Shown here in pieces: positions 1 through 8,987 of a stretch of DNA of 64,000 bases. Source of the DNA: Meiothermus ruber DSM 1279 (lineage in GTDB: Bacteria; Deinococcota; Deinococci; Deinococcales; Thermaceae); assembly GCF_000024425.1 (NCBI RefSeq), contig NC_013946.1, positions 62,001-126,000 on the forward strand, read 5' to 3'. Position numbers and translations under genes: made by a program. A model generated the notes under the pieces. The model did not search any database. It was given only the letters and a program-made list of their open reading frames with translations, and had not been told where the DNA came from. The first letter of the stretch is position 1. Every line of letters starts with the position of its first letter.

Positions 1-15
1 AGGAAGGTGCCGGGC

Positions 16-1019
<1,004 letters not shown>

Positions 1020-1023
<4 letters not shown>

Positions 1024-2444
1024 AGCTCGACCCCCAGCATCTCGCCCAGCATCTTTTTGACCACGTCGGCCTTGGCGGTGCCCTTGGTCTCCTTCATGAT
1101 GGGGCCCAGCAGGGCGTTGGCGGCCTTGAGGTTGCCACCCTTGACCTGCTCCACCACCTTGGGGTTGGCAGCCACCACCCGCTCCACCAGGGGCCGCAGC
1201 GCGCCCTCGTCCGCGACCGCCCGCAGGCCGCGTTCCTCCACCAGCTTCAAGGGGTCGGCCCCTTCCATCACCTCGGGGAGTAGCTGGCTCAAGACCCGGT
1301 TGGTGATCTCGCGTCGCTCGAACAGCCCTGCCAGCGCGGCCAGGTGCTGGGGGGTGAGGGCAGTCTCCTGCACTTCCACCAGCCGCTCGTTCAGATAACC
1401 GGCCACCTCGGCGTTGAGCAGGTTGGCGACGGTCTGGGGGTTGCCCTGGTGGTGGGCCAGGGTTTGGTCGAAGAAGCGGGCCAGCGAGGGGTTGTAGGCC
1501 AGGATTTCGGCGTCGTAGGGGCGCACCCCGGCCTCCACGTAGCGGGCGTATTTCTGGGCGGGCAGCTCGGGCATGGCCGCGCGGAGCCGCTCAAGCCAGG
1601 CCTCGTCCACCACGATGGGGGGCAGGTCGGGGTCGGGGAAGTAGCGGTAGTCGGCCTCACCTTCCTTCAGGCGCATCACGTAGGTTTTGCCGGCGGCCTC
1701 GTCGAAGCCTAAAGTGGCCTGCTCGACCCTGCGCCCGCTGCGCAGGATTTCCTGCTGCCGCCGTATCTCGTACTCGAGGGCCCGCGCCACGCTGCGGAAG
1801 GAGTTCAGGTTCTTGATCTCGACCTTGGTTCCGAGCGGCTCTCCCACCCGCCGCACCGAGACGTTCACGTCGGCCCGCATCTTGCCCTCCTCGGGGTTGG
1901 CGTCGGATACCCCCAGGGTCTGGGCGATCGAGCGAATGTGGGAGAGAAAAACCCGGGCCTGCTCGGGGGTGCGGATGTCCGGTTCGGTGACCATCTCGAT
2001 CAGGGGGGAGCCGGCCCGGTTGAGGTCAATCAGGGAATAGGAGGCCCCCTCGGGGTGGGTGGACTTGGCCGCGTCCTCCTCGAGGTGCACCCGCTTGATG
2101 CGCACCCGCTGCCCCTCCACCTCCAGGTAGCCGTGGGCCGCGATGGGCAGGTCGTACTGGGAGATCTGGTAGTTTTTGGGCATGTCGGGGTAGTAGTAGC
2201 TCTTGCGGTGGAACTGCGTCCAGGGGGCAATCTGGCAGTTCAGGGCCAGCCCGAACAGGATGCCGTACTCCACGGCCTGGGCGTTGACCACCGGCAGTAC
2301 CCCCGGCAGGCCCAGGCAGACCGGGCAGGTGTGGGTGTTGGGCGGGTCGCCAAAATAGCTGGCATCGCAGCCGCAGAACATCTTGCTTTTGGTTTTGAGG
2401 TGCAGGTGGACTTCCAGCCCTACCACGGCTTCGAAATCGGGCAT
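1020..2444 (-). CDS. gatB: Asp-tRNA(Asn)/Glu-tRNA(Gln) amidotransferase subunit B
   Basis: GatB is the kinase and tRNA-binding subunit of the GatCAB complex, which amidates misacylated Glu-tRNA(Gln) or Asp-tRNA(Asn). The protein begins MPDFEAVVGLEVHLHL, matching the family N-terminus. A longer frame runs upstream to 2522, but those 26 residues look unrelated, so I start at the internal ATG. Visible are the Cys-rich zinc-site region (FCGCD, TCPVCLG) and the catalytic-cradle motif KSYYYPDMPKNYQISQYD. The C-terminal helical and YqeY-like tail ends in LGEMLGVEL. The length of 474 residues is normal. gatA and gatC are not in this window. Confidence 0.97.
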
Positions 2445-2652
2445 ACCGGAAACATTATAGGCTGCTTCATTCCGGGGACTACAGGTGGCCTCGAGCCCCT
2501 GAACAACACGCCTGCAAACCAATTTTTATTTATGGTGAGGCAGTAGCTGTTGCAACCTGCTTTGATGAGAGCTGGTTGCTATCGTTTTGGGCCTATGGAT
2601 GCCCTGGAGGGTAGATGTTACAATCTGGATTGCTTGCCTGGGCAAGCCCCGT

Positions 2653-2730
2653 GCGCTCGTAGCTCAGTATGGATAGAGCAAAGGTTTCCTAAACCTTAGG
2701 TCGCAGGTTCGAGTCCTGCCGGGCGCACCA
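2653..2730 (+). tRNA. tRNA-Arg (anticodon CCT)
   Basis: A full cloverleaf can be drawn. The acceptor GCGCTCG pairs with CGGGCGC with one G-T pair. The D stem is GCTC/GAGC. The anticodon stem AAGGT/ACCTT encloses the loop TTCCTAA, giving anticodon CCT. The T stem GCAGG/CCTGC encloses TTCGAGT, and CCA is encoded at the 3' end. The viral element at 2.8-13.2 kb begins about 65 bases past the 3' end, the usual position for integration at a tRNA gene. Confidence 0.95.
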
Positions 2731-2744
2731 GTCCAGGACGCTAA

Positions 2745-2771
2745 AACCCCAGCTTGCTAAAGGCTGGGGTT
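2745..2771. terminator. Hairpin after tRNA-Arg
   Basis: A 9-bp perfect stem (AACCCCAGC with GCTGGGGTT) encloses a 9-base loop 15 bases after the tRNA. It has only short T runs on either side. It could end the tRNA transcript on the plus strand and the viral operon on the minus strand. Confidence 0.55.
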
Positions 2772-2794
2772 ATCGCTTGACACCTTATTGACAC

Positions 2795-3514
2795 CTAAAC
2801 CCTCAACTCCGAATACTCCCCCACCTTACCCAGAATGGCCTGCACATAGCTTGCATTCCGCTGCCCCGCCAGGAAGGCCCCCGGCCCCACGTTGTAGGCG
2901 TGCAGCACCTCACACCAGGATGCACCGGGCAGGCGAATGTTTTTCAGCCAGCGCAGGTACAAAATGCCGGCAGACACCGCGTACTGAATCCGCACCGGCG
3001 TGGGCATGTTGAGCAGGAGCGTTGGATCAAGTCGCACAGTCCTGAACGCGCACGGCTTGACCTGCATGGGGCCAATTTCCGTACCCGAAGCGCAGTTGGC
3101 CCCGTTGTTGCTTATTCGCAGGGCCTCCGCCACCCGGTCTACATGCGGGTTGAAGGTGCTCTCGTGCCAGGCCACTGCCACCACCAGATCGGGGGGCACC
3201 TCCAGCCCCTCGGCCTGGGCCAGGGCCCCGGCCACCACCGCCGCCAGCGAGCGGCCCCCGCACTCACTGCACGAGGTATTTTTCAGGCGCGGGTTAGCTT
3301 CCACGACACGGGCATAGATGCGATCTATGAGATCCCAGCGGCTCTTATCCAGGGGCGGAGGGCCTGGGGGCGGGTAGGGGCAGGTAGGGGATGGCGGCGC
3401 ACCAACGGTTCCCCCACCACGAGGAGCCGAAGCCGCCCGTCCCCCGGCCAGGGCCAGAAGGGCCGCGCCGCCTAAAACGGCCCAGGCTATGTAATGATGA
3501 TTTCGCTTCGACAC
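2795..3514 (-). CDS. Membrane-anchored lytic transglycosylase-like protein of the provirus
   Basis: A 239-residue protein with an N-terminal membrane segment (about residues 8-25), a Pro/Gly-rich linker, and a C-terminal SLT-type lysozyme-like domain. The domain shows AVAWHESTFNPHV with the probable catalytic Glu, then EIGPMQVKP, and AYNVGPGAF near the C-terminus. These are the usual sequence signatures of soluble lytic transglycosylases, which cleave peptidoglycan glycan strands. Several Cys residues may form disulfides. It is the last gene of the viral operon, so it may be a virion-associated entry enzyme or a lysis enzyme. The ATG start gives a sensible membrane anchor. Confidence 0.8.
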   Translation of the reverse strand: MSKRNHHYIAWAVLGGAALLALAGGRAASAPRGGGTVGAPPSPTCPYPPPGPPPLDKSRWDLIDRIYARVVEANPRLKNTSCSECGGRSLAAVVAGALAQAEGLEVPPDLVVAVAWHESTFNPHVDRVAEALRISNNGANCASGTEIGPMQVKPCAFRTVRLDPTLLLNMPTPVRIQYAVSAGILYLRWLKNIRLPGASWCEVLHAYNVGPGAFLAGQRNASYVQAILGKVGEYSELRV

Positions 3515-3612
3515 TCTATTCTTACCCTTTTGACATGTCCCGTAAATCGCACACTGCGGCTAATGCGTTTGCGTCCACGGTTGAGAGTTACACACACTTT
3601 CATTAGTTCCTT

Positions 3613-4083
3613 TCATTGAAAGAGCACCTGGATCTTGCTATAGCCCCCTTCAAGATCCACCTCAAACTCCACTTTTTCTACAAGGAAAGAGATCTCCAGA
3701 GCTGCTGATGGCGGTAGAATATATGGCCCCACTTTGGAGGAACCATAAGAGAACCAGATTTGAACGTTACTGTATCCCATGTTAACTAAGTGGCCTCTTG
3801 TGGCGGGCTTTCCTAATACACCCGCTACGTCTAGGTGGGAGCGGTTGTAACCAAAGACTTCGCCAGTAGGAATGCCATATACGTCAATCTGGGAGATCAG
3901 GGGCAGCCGGGCCGGGTCGTGCCCGGCCACGTCCCGCCGGGGCCGCCCGTACTCGTACTCCAGGGTGCGCTGGATGGCCGCCAGCCTGTCCTCCAGGCAG
4001 GCCAGCCTTTCTTCCAGGGCCTTCACCGCGCCCTGGGCCTGGGTGATGATTTCTTCCGGTTTCATGCCCAAGAGGTTGAACAT
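3613..4083 (-). CDS. Candidate viral spike: coiled-coil base with distinct C-terminal domain
   Basis: A 156-residue protein. Residues 10-45 look like a short coiled coil (EEIITQAQGAVKALEERLA and following heptads). After about residue 60 the sequence is rich in aromatic and beta-type residues with no Cys. The DNA for the N-terminal part is GC-rich like the rest of the element, while the last 80-90 codons are clearly more AT-rich and use other codons. A conserved anchor plus a swapped distal domain is typical of phage receptor-binding proteins, but that role is inferred. I do not recognise a family. The start overlaps the previous gene by 22 bases. Confidence 0.65.
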   Translation of the reverse strand: MFNLLGMKPEEIITQAQGAVKALEERLACLEDRLAAIQRTLEYEYGRPRRDVAGHDPARLPLISQIDVYGIPTGEVFGYNRSHLDVAGVLGKPATRGHLVNMGYSNVQIWFSYGSSKVGPYILPPSAALEISFLVEKVEFEVDLEGGYSKIQVLFQ

Positions 4084-4259
4084 TTAGTAGGGCCTCCTTC
4101 CTGCGGGGGCTGGGTGGGCAAATTGCCTATGCTTTGCCGAACTAGCAGGGCCAGGATGAGCAGGGCCAGGGCGTAGACCGTGAGGAGCCCCAGGCCCACC
4201 CCCACCCCCTGCTTGTAGGCCTGCCAGAGGTTTGTTCCGCTATTGGTTGCTGCTGCCAT
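4062..4259 (-). CDS. Small single-span membrane protein of the provirus
   Basis: A 65-residue protein beginning MAAATNSGTN. A long hydrophobic segment lies near residues 20-43 (GVGVGLGLLTVYALALLILAL), followed by a short polar, Pro-rich tail. A TTG three codons upstream is possible, but the ATG at 4259 is preferred. It overlaps the 43-residue gene upstream by 20 bases and the candidate spike gene downstream by 22 bases. It is probably a component of an internal viral membrane. No family is recognised. Confidence 0.6.
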   Translation of the reverse strand: MAAATNSGTNLWQAYKQGVGVGLGLLTVYALALLILALLVRQSIGNLPTQPPQEGGPTKCSTSWA

Positions 4260-4371
4260 CTCGTCCAATGAGGGCCCCCAGAATCGCCAAGATCAGGATA
4301 ATCCCCAACCAGACCAGCGCTGCGCCTACCACAAAGCCAGCGCCCACCTGCACGCCGTCCTGAAAGTTCAC
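4240..4371 (-). CDS. 43-residue viral membrane peptide, GTG start
   Basis: A small frame that begins with GTG inside the stop region of the upstream gene (shared GTGA) and ends 43 codons later. The peptide is almost wholly a membrane segment: residues 10-36 are hydrophobic with small residues (GAGFVVGAALVWLGIILIL), followed by a short polar tail. Gene packing and the stop-start overlap support it as real, since otherwise about 100 bases of this operon would be empty. It is likely a membrane component of the virion. No homologue is recognised. Confidence 0.65.
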   Translation of the reverse strand: MNFQDGVQVGAGFVVGAALVWLGIILILAILGALIGRDGSSNQ

Positions 4372-4790
4372 TTTGCACCTCCTGCTTTCTGCTCCATCCC
4401 GGTAGCCCGAATGCGCGATAGCGCGGCCTCTACCTGCCGCTGGGCGATATCGCGGCCCAGGCCTGGGGCCATCTGCTGCAAGGCAGAAATGGCCTCCTCC
4501 AGCTTGGTCTGGGCCCGTTCTTCAAAGGAAAGGTTACTTTTGCGATACCGTTCCTCAACGCTGAGCACCACCTGCTCGGCCAGTTTGGGAACGCGCTCCG
4601 ACAGCCAGCGCTCGTAGTTCCCGGCGATGATGCGCACGATCCCCGCCAGGATTGGCCCCACTATGGGAATCTTCCCAAGGAGCGCTATCAAACCGCCAGC
4701 AAACAAGGTTATTACGCCTACGGCTAAGCTGGCCTGGAGCAGCCAGACGATCCATAGGTTTCCAGATGGTATAAAGTCAGTCCAGTTCAC
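4368..4790 (-). CDS. Provirus membrane protein with amphipathic C-terminal helix
   Basis: A 140-residue protein. Two hydrophobic stretches lie in the first 55 residues (about 15-37 and 41-55). They are followed by a charged, strongly helical region with many Glu, Arg and Gln residues that may form a coiled coil on one side of the membrane. The ATG start lies 10 bases after the stop of the 168-residue gene. No enzyme motif is seen and the family is not recognised. A membrane-scaffold role in the virion is a guess from context. Confidence 0.65.
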   Translation of the reverse strand: MNWTDFIPSGNLWIVWLLQASLAVGVITLFAGGLIALLGKIPIVGPILAGIVRIIAGNYERWLSERVPKLAEQVVLSVEERYRKSNLSFEERAQTKLEEAISALQQMAPGLGRDIAQRQVEAALSRIRATGMEQKAGGAK

Positions 4791-4799
4791 CCTATCCCC

Positions 4800-5306
4800 C
4801 TAGATGCGATCCCAAATCGGGGTTTGTTCTGTTTGGTTCCAAGCAAGGTCGCTATCGTAGGCAATGGCTATTCTGCCCGCCGTAGCCGGCCCCCCGTGGT
4901 TGGCGCAGGCCGCCTGTGCGCTGCAGCCGGACTGGGTAGAACCATCCGCACAGGGCCAGGCTGCCATGCAGGTGATATAGCCTGTATCACTAATCGGGGT
5001 TTGTTCTGTTTGGTTCCAAGCAAGATCGCTTTTTCTTTCAACGATGGCTATTCTGCCCGCCGTAGCCGGCCCCCCGTGGTTGGCGCAGGCTGCCTGTGCG
5101 CTGCAGCCGGATTGGGTAGAACCATCCGCACAGGGCCAGGCTGCCATGCAGGTGATATAGCCTGTATCACCAGCAGGGGTTGGGGGCGAAGTAGTTTGAG
5201 GCGGTTGTTGAGCTTGAGGTGGTGGTTGCGTCCCAGCCTGGGAAGCGACATATAGCCCCACACCGGCCACGCCCAGACCGCCCACCAGCCACCAGACCCA
5301 GTTCAT
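4800..5306 (-). CDS. Secreted or virion protein with duplicated Cys-rich DUF3761-like module
   Basis: A 168-residue protein. It starts with an N-terminal membrane segment (about residues 3-20) and a Pro/Gln-rich linker. Two nearly identical modules of 59-60 residues follow. Each holds CMAAWPCADGSTQSGCSAQA, ACANHGGPA and a closing TEQTPI, with five Cys per module. The CADGS...ACANHGG pattern recalls the small DUF3761 domain; that link is tentative. The modules differ mainly in a short stretch (IVERKSD against IAYDSD). ATGA overlap with the preceding gene fixes the start. Displayed Cys-rich modules on a viral particle are plausible but unproven. Confidence 0.7.
   Translation of the reverse strand: MNWVWWLVGGLGVAGVGLYVASQAGTQPPPQAQQPPQTTSPPTPAGDTGYITCMAAWPCADGSTQSGCSAQAACANHGGPATAGRIAIVERKSDLAWNQTEQTPISDTGYITCMAAWPCADGSTQSGCSAQAACANHGGPATAGRIAIAYDSDLAWNQTEQTPIWDRI
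4816..5169 (-). repeat. Tandem duplication of about 177 bp inside a provirus gene
   Basis: Two adjacent copies start near 4816 and 4993 (offset 177 bases). They are almost identical except for a short variable patch around 4850-4860 and 5030-5040. The copies keep the reading frame, and their near identity suggests a recent duplication or ongoing homogenisation. Confidence 0.9.
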
Positions 5307-5581
5307 ATCTCATACCCTCCAAGCGGCGTCGAAGGGCGGCAGAGGCTTGGGAAGATCGCGCAGGGGTTGCTGAACGAGCCGTAGCCAAAGCCCGGTGCAC
5401 CCCCGCCGGGGTTCTGATAGTCGGGGTTCCATCCGTCGTTCCAGCCGGAGCCGGGCTGCTCTTGCTGCTGGTTGTCTGGTTCGGCCGGGTCGGTCTGCGC
5501 CTGGGGCTGGCCCAGGGCCTTCCAGCCGAAGTACACCAGCACACCTCCCACCGCAAGCAAAACAAGGGTTTTAGCGTCCAT
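5303..5581 (-). CDS. Small provirus membrane protein with Gln/Gly/Pro-rich tail
   Basis: A 92-residue protein from the ATG at 5581 (MDAKTLVLLAVGGVLVYFG). An earlier in-frame start would add 16 poor residues. One membrane segment (about residues 4-20) is followed by a polar low-complexity tail rich in Gln, Asn, Gly and Pro, with two Cys near the end. It overlaps its upstream neighbour by 11 bases and the next gene by four (ATGA). Probably a virion membrane protein; no family recognised. Confidence 0.65.
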   Translation of the reverse strand: MDAKTLVLLAVGGVLVYFGWKALGQPQAQTDPAEPDNQQQEQPGSGWNDGWNPDYQNPGGGAPGFGYGSFSNPCAIFPSLCRPSTPLGGYEI

Positions 5582-5762
5582 TTCGCACCTCTTCTTTTTT
5601 CCTGGCCCTGGCCTGGGCCGATAGTTCAACCTGGATCGCCAGGTGTTTTTCTATCTGCCTCATGGCCGCTTTTATCTCCTGCAGATCGCTGAAGACCAGC
5701 TTCAGAAAAGCCAGAAAGGCCACCACCCCCAGGCCCTTGTCCACGGCGTCCAGGAATTCCAT
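5571..5762 (-). CDS. Holin-like small membrane protein of the provirus
   Basis: A 63-residue protein from the ATG that shares one base with the stop of the 213-residue gene (TGATG). Residues 8-25 form a short hydrophobic segment (LGVVAFLAFLKLVF), and the rest is a charged helix with Lys/Arg/Glu repeats and a basic end. The size and layout resemble small phage holins or virion membrane proteins. There is no motif to decide between them. Confidence 0.6.
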   Translation of the reverse strand: MEFLDAVDKGLGVVAFLAFLKLVFSDLQEIKAAMRQIEKHLAIQVELSAQARARKKEEVRNGR

Positions 5763-6403
5763 CAGCAAAACACCCCCTGGGCTTCCAGATCAGCAATCCG
5801 GCGGCGCAGGTTGTTGATCTGCTGCCGCGCTTCTTCCGCCTGGCGCTGGGCCTCCTGGTACTGGTTGCGCAGATTCTGCACCTGGTTATAGGCGGCCCCG
5901 ATCTGGCTGTTGATGCGGTCAATGTCCGCCCAGGTATCGTCCCAGGAGCTGCCTTCTTTTTTGGGGTGTTTGCGCTGCTCGAGGCCACCCCCGGCCTGCA
6001 GGAAGGTCATGCAGGCGTTGTAGGCGTCCTGGTTGGTCTGGGTGCCGCTTACTGTCCACCATTCGTTGATACCGCATATTGGAAAGCCGTTGCAGTGGTA
6101 CTGGAAGGTGGGATCCTGGGCGTAACTGCGGCAGTTGCCCTGGGCCAGGCTTTCCAGGTCGCGCATCTTTTTTTCGGCATCGGCCCGCAGGTCTTCGTAC
6201 TCTTTCAATTTGGAGCGGTATCCGGTGAGCACCTGGCACAAACTGGTGCGCTCCTGCCCTGAAACACCGGGGTGGGTGGGCACCTGGGGCGGGATGCCGG
6301 GCACCGTCTCTTCCGCTTTGGGCCGGCTCCTGGCGTAGGTGTACAGCCCAAAGGCGGCCAGGCCTCCGGCGCCCACAACAGCGAATACCTCAATCGGCTT
6401 CAC
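5762..6403 (-). CDS. Provirus membrane-anchored coiled-coil protein with Cys-rich middle
   Basis: A 213-residue protein. The N-terminal membrane segment covers about residues 6-24, followed by a Pro-rich linker and a helical stretch around 60-85. A Cys-rich middle follows (CRSYAQ, YHCNGFPICG, YNACMTF). Residues 155-210 form a strong coiled coil rich in Gln, Glu, Arg and Asn, ending GVFC. The layout suits a stalk or fibre anchored in the viral membrane and stabilised by disulfides, but the role is inferred. Its start overlaps the preceding gene by 14 bases. Confidence 0.65.
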   Translation of the reverse strand: MKPIEVFAVVGAGGLAAFGLYTYARSRPKAEETVPGIPPQVPTHPGVSGQERTSLCQVLTGYRSKLKEYEDLRADAEKKMRDLESLAQGNCRSYAQDPTFQYHCNGFPICGINEWWTVSGTQTNQDAYNACMTFLQAGGGLEQRKHPKKEGSSWDDTWADIDRINSQIGAAYNQVQNLRNQYQEAQRQAEEARQQINNLRRRIADLEAQGVFC

Positions 6404-6731
6404 GCCCCAACCTCCACAGAATCACGCCGAGCAGGCCCGCGCCGGTAACCAATAACAGCGCGGCCTGGCCTGAACGAGCGGCCTGGTAGTTGTAGTAGAT
6501 GCGGGTGCGCTGGGTGTCCTCCTGCCAGTAGCCCAGGTCACGCTGGGCTGCGGCTTTGGCTTCCTCCGCCCGGCGCAGCTCGGCCCACTGGGCAATGGCC
6601 CCGTCCACCAGGTTCCGCGAGGTCTGAACCTGGGCTCGAGCGGCCTCTTCAATAGCCCTGGCTTTGCGATCTTCGCCAAGAAACCCAAAGAGACCCCCCA
6701 GCGCACTTCCGAGAAACCCAAGCAACTCCAT
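6390..6731 (-). CDS. Provirus membrane protein, 113 residues
   Basis: The N-terminal 20 residues are Gly/Leu/Phe-rich and hydrophobic (LLGFLGSALGGLFGFLG). Residues 25-70 form a charged, Ala-rich helix, and a second membrane segment lies at about residues 85-107. The hydrophobic-charged-hydrophobic pattern fits a membrane-shaping or scaffold protein. The gene lies one base after the preceding stop. No family recognised. Confidence 0.6.
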   Translation of the reverse strand: MELLGFLGSALGGLFGFLGEDRKARAIEEAARAQVQTSRNLVDGAIAQWAELRRAEEAKAAAQRDLGYWQEDTQRTRIYYNYQAARSGQAALLLVTGAGLLGVILWRLGREAD

Positions 6732-6732
6732 C

Positions 6733-7071
6733 TCAATCCCGCAGCATCAAGACCAACACCAGTACCAGCGCGGCGGCCCCCACCACCCAGACCCAGGCTG
6801 GCACCGCGGGCTGGGGTTGCACCGCGATGCCGGCAGCCCTGGCTTTCTCGGCCTCGGCCAGGGCCCTGGCCTTTTCGGCTTCGGCCTGTGCTTTCAGCAG
6901 GTCGTACCGGGCCTTTTCCTGGTCGGTGTAGATGTAGGGGTCTAACAGGGAACTCACATCTCCCAGGCCGCCAAGGATCTGCTTCCACAGCGGCGGCTCT
7001 GCCGGGCCGCTGGTTGCCAGGTTGTTGTCGTTGAAGGTGATCTGGTAGGCGTTGCCGGTGCTGAAGCTCAT
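6733..7071 (-). CDS. Provirus membrane protein, 112 residues
   Basis: The N-terminal half is polar and starts MSFSTGNAYQITFNDNNLAT. An Ala/Glu/Lys-rich helix follows at about residues 55-85, then one C-terminal membrane segment (WVWVVGAAALVLVLVLML). It directly follows the large capsid gene, where P23-77-like viruses, as I recall, also carry small membrane-associated virion proteins. No catalytic motif. Confidence 0.6.
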   Translation of the reverse strand: MSFSTGNAYQITFNDNNLATSGPAEPPLWKQILGGLGDVSSLLDPYIYTDQEKARYDLLKAQAEAEKARALAEAEKARAAGIAVQPQPAVPAWVWVVGAAALVLVLVLMLRD

Positions 7072-7085
7072 ACGCTACGCCCTCC

Positions 7086-7961
7086 TTACAGCCCCGCCCG
7101 GTTCTCCAGCTCGGCCAGGCGGTTGATCTGGCCCTTATCCAGCACCTGCACCCGGCGGGCCAGGGCCGCGATGTGGACGTAGTGGCCCGCCCGGTCGTTC
7201 CAGACCATGGGCACCTGGGTGGTGCGTACCTCGAGCACCAGCCGGGTGCCCGGCACCAGCTCCACCTGCTGCGGCCAGGCCAGCATGGTTTCCAGGTTGT
7301 TCTGGTCAACCGAGTGCATGGTGCCGAAGGACTGGTTGAACACCGTCGCTACACTATCGTCAATCCCGCCCGCGTCCCGGGCCACCCGGAAGCGGAACTG
7401 GCCGTCGGCATGGGTGTAGTAAATCTCGATGTTGCTGGTGGTGGGCACCCCCGCCGGCTCGGTGAATGTTACCTGGCCGCCGGCGTAGTTCACGCTGGTA
7501 ATAACGAGTTTTTGCCACACCCCACCCACCTGGGCCCATACCGCCACGTCGGGGTGGTAGGCAGAGGGCAGGGTGGGGGCCCCCTGGGCGCTCTGGATCA
7601 GGTAGGGCAGGTTGACGGTGCGGGCCTGGGGTGCGCCCAGGTTCTGCCCGGCCACGGTCTGCTGCCCCTTCAGGTAGACGCGCAAGCGTTTCTCCCCCGC
7701 CATAACGCGGAAGTGGGCGGTCTCGGGGGTGCGCATCTGGGCCAGCGGAAACCACTCGTTGGCCCGGTAGGGGAAGCCAGTACTTTCGATGTCCTCCCCG
7801 TCAATCCAGGCGAAGGCCCAGTCGCTCATCTGCACCGCTGCGGGTGCCGGGCGAACTGGTGCAGCCGCCTGCTGGGAGTTCGAGGTTTCCAGGCGGGGCA
7901 AATCACGAAAGGTGTCCAGGCCACGCCGAAGCAGGTTGCCAAGGTTATCCAGGATAGCCAT
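7086..7961 (-). CDS. Candidate large major capsid protein (P23-77 VP17-like)
   Basis: A 291-residue protein without membrane segments and rich in predicted beta strands, starting MAILDNLGNLLRRGLD. The length equals the one I remember for VP17 of Thermus virus P23-77. It directly follows a smaller capsid candidate, itself downstream of the packaging ATPase, which is the expected order for this virus group. The N-terminal 45 residues are helical, then Ala/Pro-rich. The rest has many Val, Thr, Gln and aromatic residues typical of jelly-roll capsid proteins. The family call rests on size, order and composition, not on an alignment I could run. Confidence 0.7.
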   Translation of the reverse strand: MAILDNLGNLLRRGLDTFRDLPRLETSNSQQAAAPVRPAPAAVQMSDWAFAWIDGEDIESTGFPYRANEWFPLAQMRTPETAHFRVMAGEKRLRVYLKGQQTVAGQNLGAPQARTVNLPYLIQSAQGAPTLPSAYHPDVAVWAQVGGVWQKLVITSVNYAGGQVTFTEPAGVPTTSNIEIYYTHADGQFRFRVARDAGGIDDSVATVFNQSFGTMHSVDQNNLETMLAWPQQVELVPGTRLVLEVRTTQVPMVWNDRAGHYVHIAALARRVQVLDKGQINRLAELENRAGL

Positions 7962-7973
7962 TGTTCCTCCTGC

Positions 7974-8483
7974 CTAGATAGTGGAGTTGTCCACGCCCAC
8001 CGGCAGTTCGATCCGGGTACGGGCGTCGGCCAGGGCAGGCGTCGCGCTGGATTCCACGTAAACTTCCAGAATGTCCCCCTCCCGGAAGGCAAAGCCCTGG
8101 GGGGTTACCCCGCCCTTGGCCGGGCTCAGGGTGGCGAGGATGTTCTGGTAGTACTTCGCATCGCGCTGTTGCGCCTCGCTCAGGTCGTAGTACCCGGCGT
8201 ACTGGATTTTGCCCAGGAACTCCGGCGCATCGAAGCCACGGGTCTTGCGGGCCAGGAAAACGTCGGTGTCGTGGGGGAGCTGGTTGCCACCCGTATCGTA
8301 GAGCTTCAGCACCACGGGCAGGGGGTTGGCGATAACCCACGAAGCCCCCTGGGGCACCACGAACTCCGCCACCTTCACCCGCTGCCTGCCGGTGTAGTCG
8401 CGGTAATCCGGGCCGCCCTTGATCAGGGTGATGGGGCGGGCGCTGGGCCGAATGGTTTTGATGCGGTTAAAAGCCTCCTGCAT
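7974..8483 (-). CDS. Candidate small major capsid protein (P23-77 VP16-like)
   Basis: A 169-residue protein without membrane segments, near the roughly 173 residues I recall for P23-77 VP16, which forms the single-beta-barrel base of the capsid. The sequence alternates strand-like stretches ([31 protein letters not shown]) with a short helical insert ([16 protein letters not shown]). The gene sits 12 bases before the large capsid candidate. Position and size are the evidence; a structure prediction would decide. Confidence 0.7.
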   Translation of the reverse strand: MQEAFNRIKTIRPSARPITLIKGGPDYRDYTGRQRVKVAEFVVPQGASWVIANPLPVVLKLYDTGGNQLPHDTDVFLARKTRGFDAPEFLGKIQYAGYYDLSEAQQRDAKYYQNILATLSPAKGGVTPQGFAFREGDILEVYVESSATPALADARTRIELPVGVDNSTI

Positions 8484-8498
8484 GTTTCCTCCTAATCA

Positions 8499-8915
8499 CT
8501 AGTCAATGGCCAGCAGGGTCATGACCAAATTTGCAAACGACCCTGCCGCGACTCCCAGACCGATGTAGTCCACCATGGGGTCATCGGTCAGCTTGTTGTT
8601 GATGAGCAGGGTTCCGAGTAGAACGCCGCCCAGGTTCAGCAGCAGCCGATTGGTGTAGGCGTTGGGCACTTCCGTGGTGGTGGGCTTTCCGTCGCTGCCC
8701 ACCTTGTAGTAGCGCACCTTGCCGTCCGGGCCCTTAGCGGCCCAGCCAAACAGGTCACGCCGACTGGTGTAGATGGTTTTGCGGGCCATATAGGCCCCCA
8801 ACACGCCCAGGGAGGTGGCGACCACAATTGGGTTCTGCACCACCTCCAGGGGGTTGGAGGTGCTGGCTAGCTTTTGCATGTCCCGGCCCGCTTGAATCGC
8901 CGCCTGTTCCGCCAT
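8499..8915 (-). CDS. Provirus multi-span membrane protein between ATPase and capsid genes
   Basis: A 138-residue protein with a good ribosome-binding site (GGAGGAGTA before the ATG). An N-terminal polar helix precedes three probable membrane segments: about residues 30-46, 93-108 and 115-135. A polar loop with Gly-Lys and Asp residues lies between the first two. In P23-77-like viruses a membrane-associated virion protein also lies in this area. I cannot assign a named family. Confidence 0.65.
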   Translation of the reverse strand: MAEQAAIQAGRDMQKLASTSNPLEVVQNPIVVATSLGVLGAYMARKTIYTSRRDLFGWAAKGPDGKVRYYKVGSDGKPTTTEVPNAYTNRLLLNLGGVLLGTLLINNKLTDDPMVDYIGLGVAAGSFANLVMTLLAID

Positions 8916-8987
8916 TACTCCTCCTTACCGATACCAGCGTGGGCAGCCGCTGGCCTGAAAAGCAAGCGCAAGGGGAAGGTGCAAAGC

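Noticed and set aside
2634-2649. Short palindrome between the probable promoter and tRNA-Arg as a regulatory site
   Set aside because: A 7-bp stem is common in GC-rich DNA, and nothing else supports regulation of this tRNA gene.
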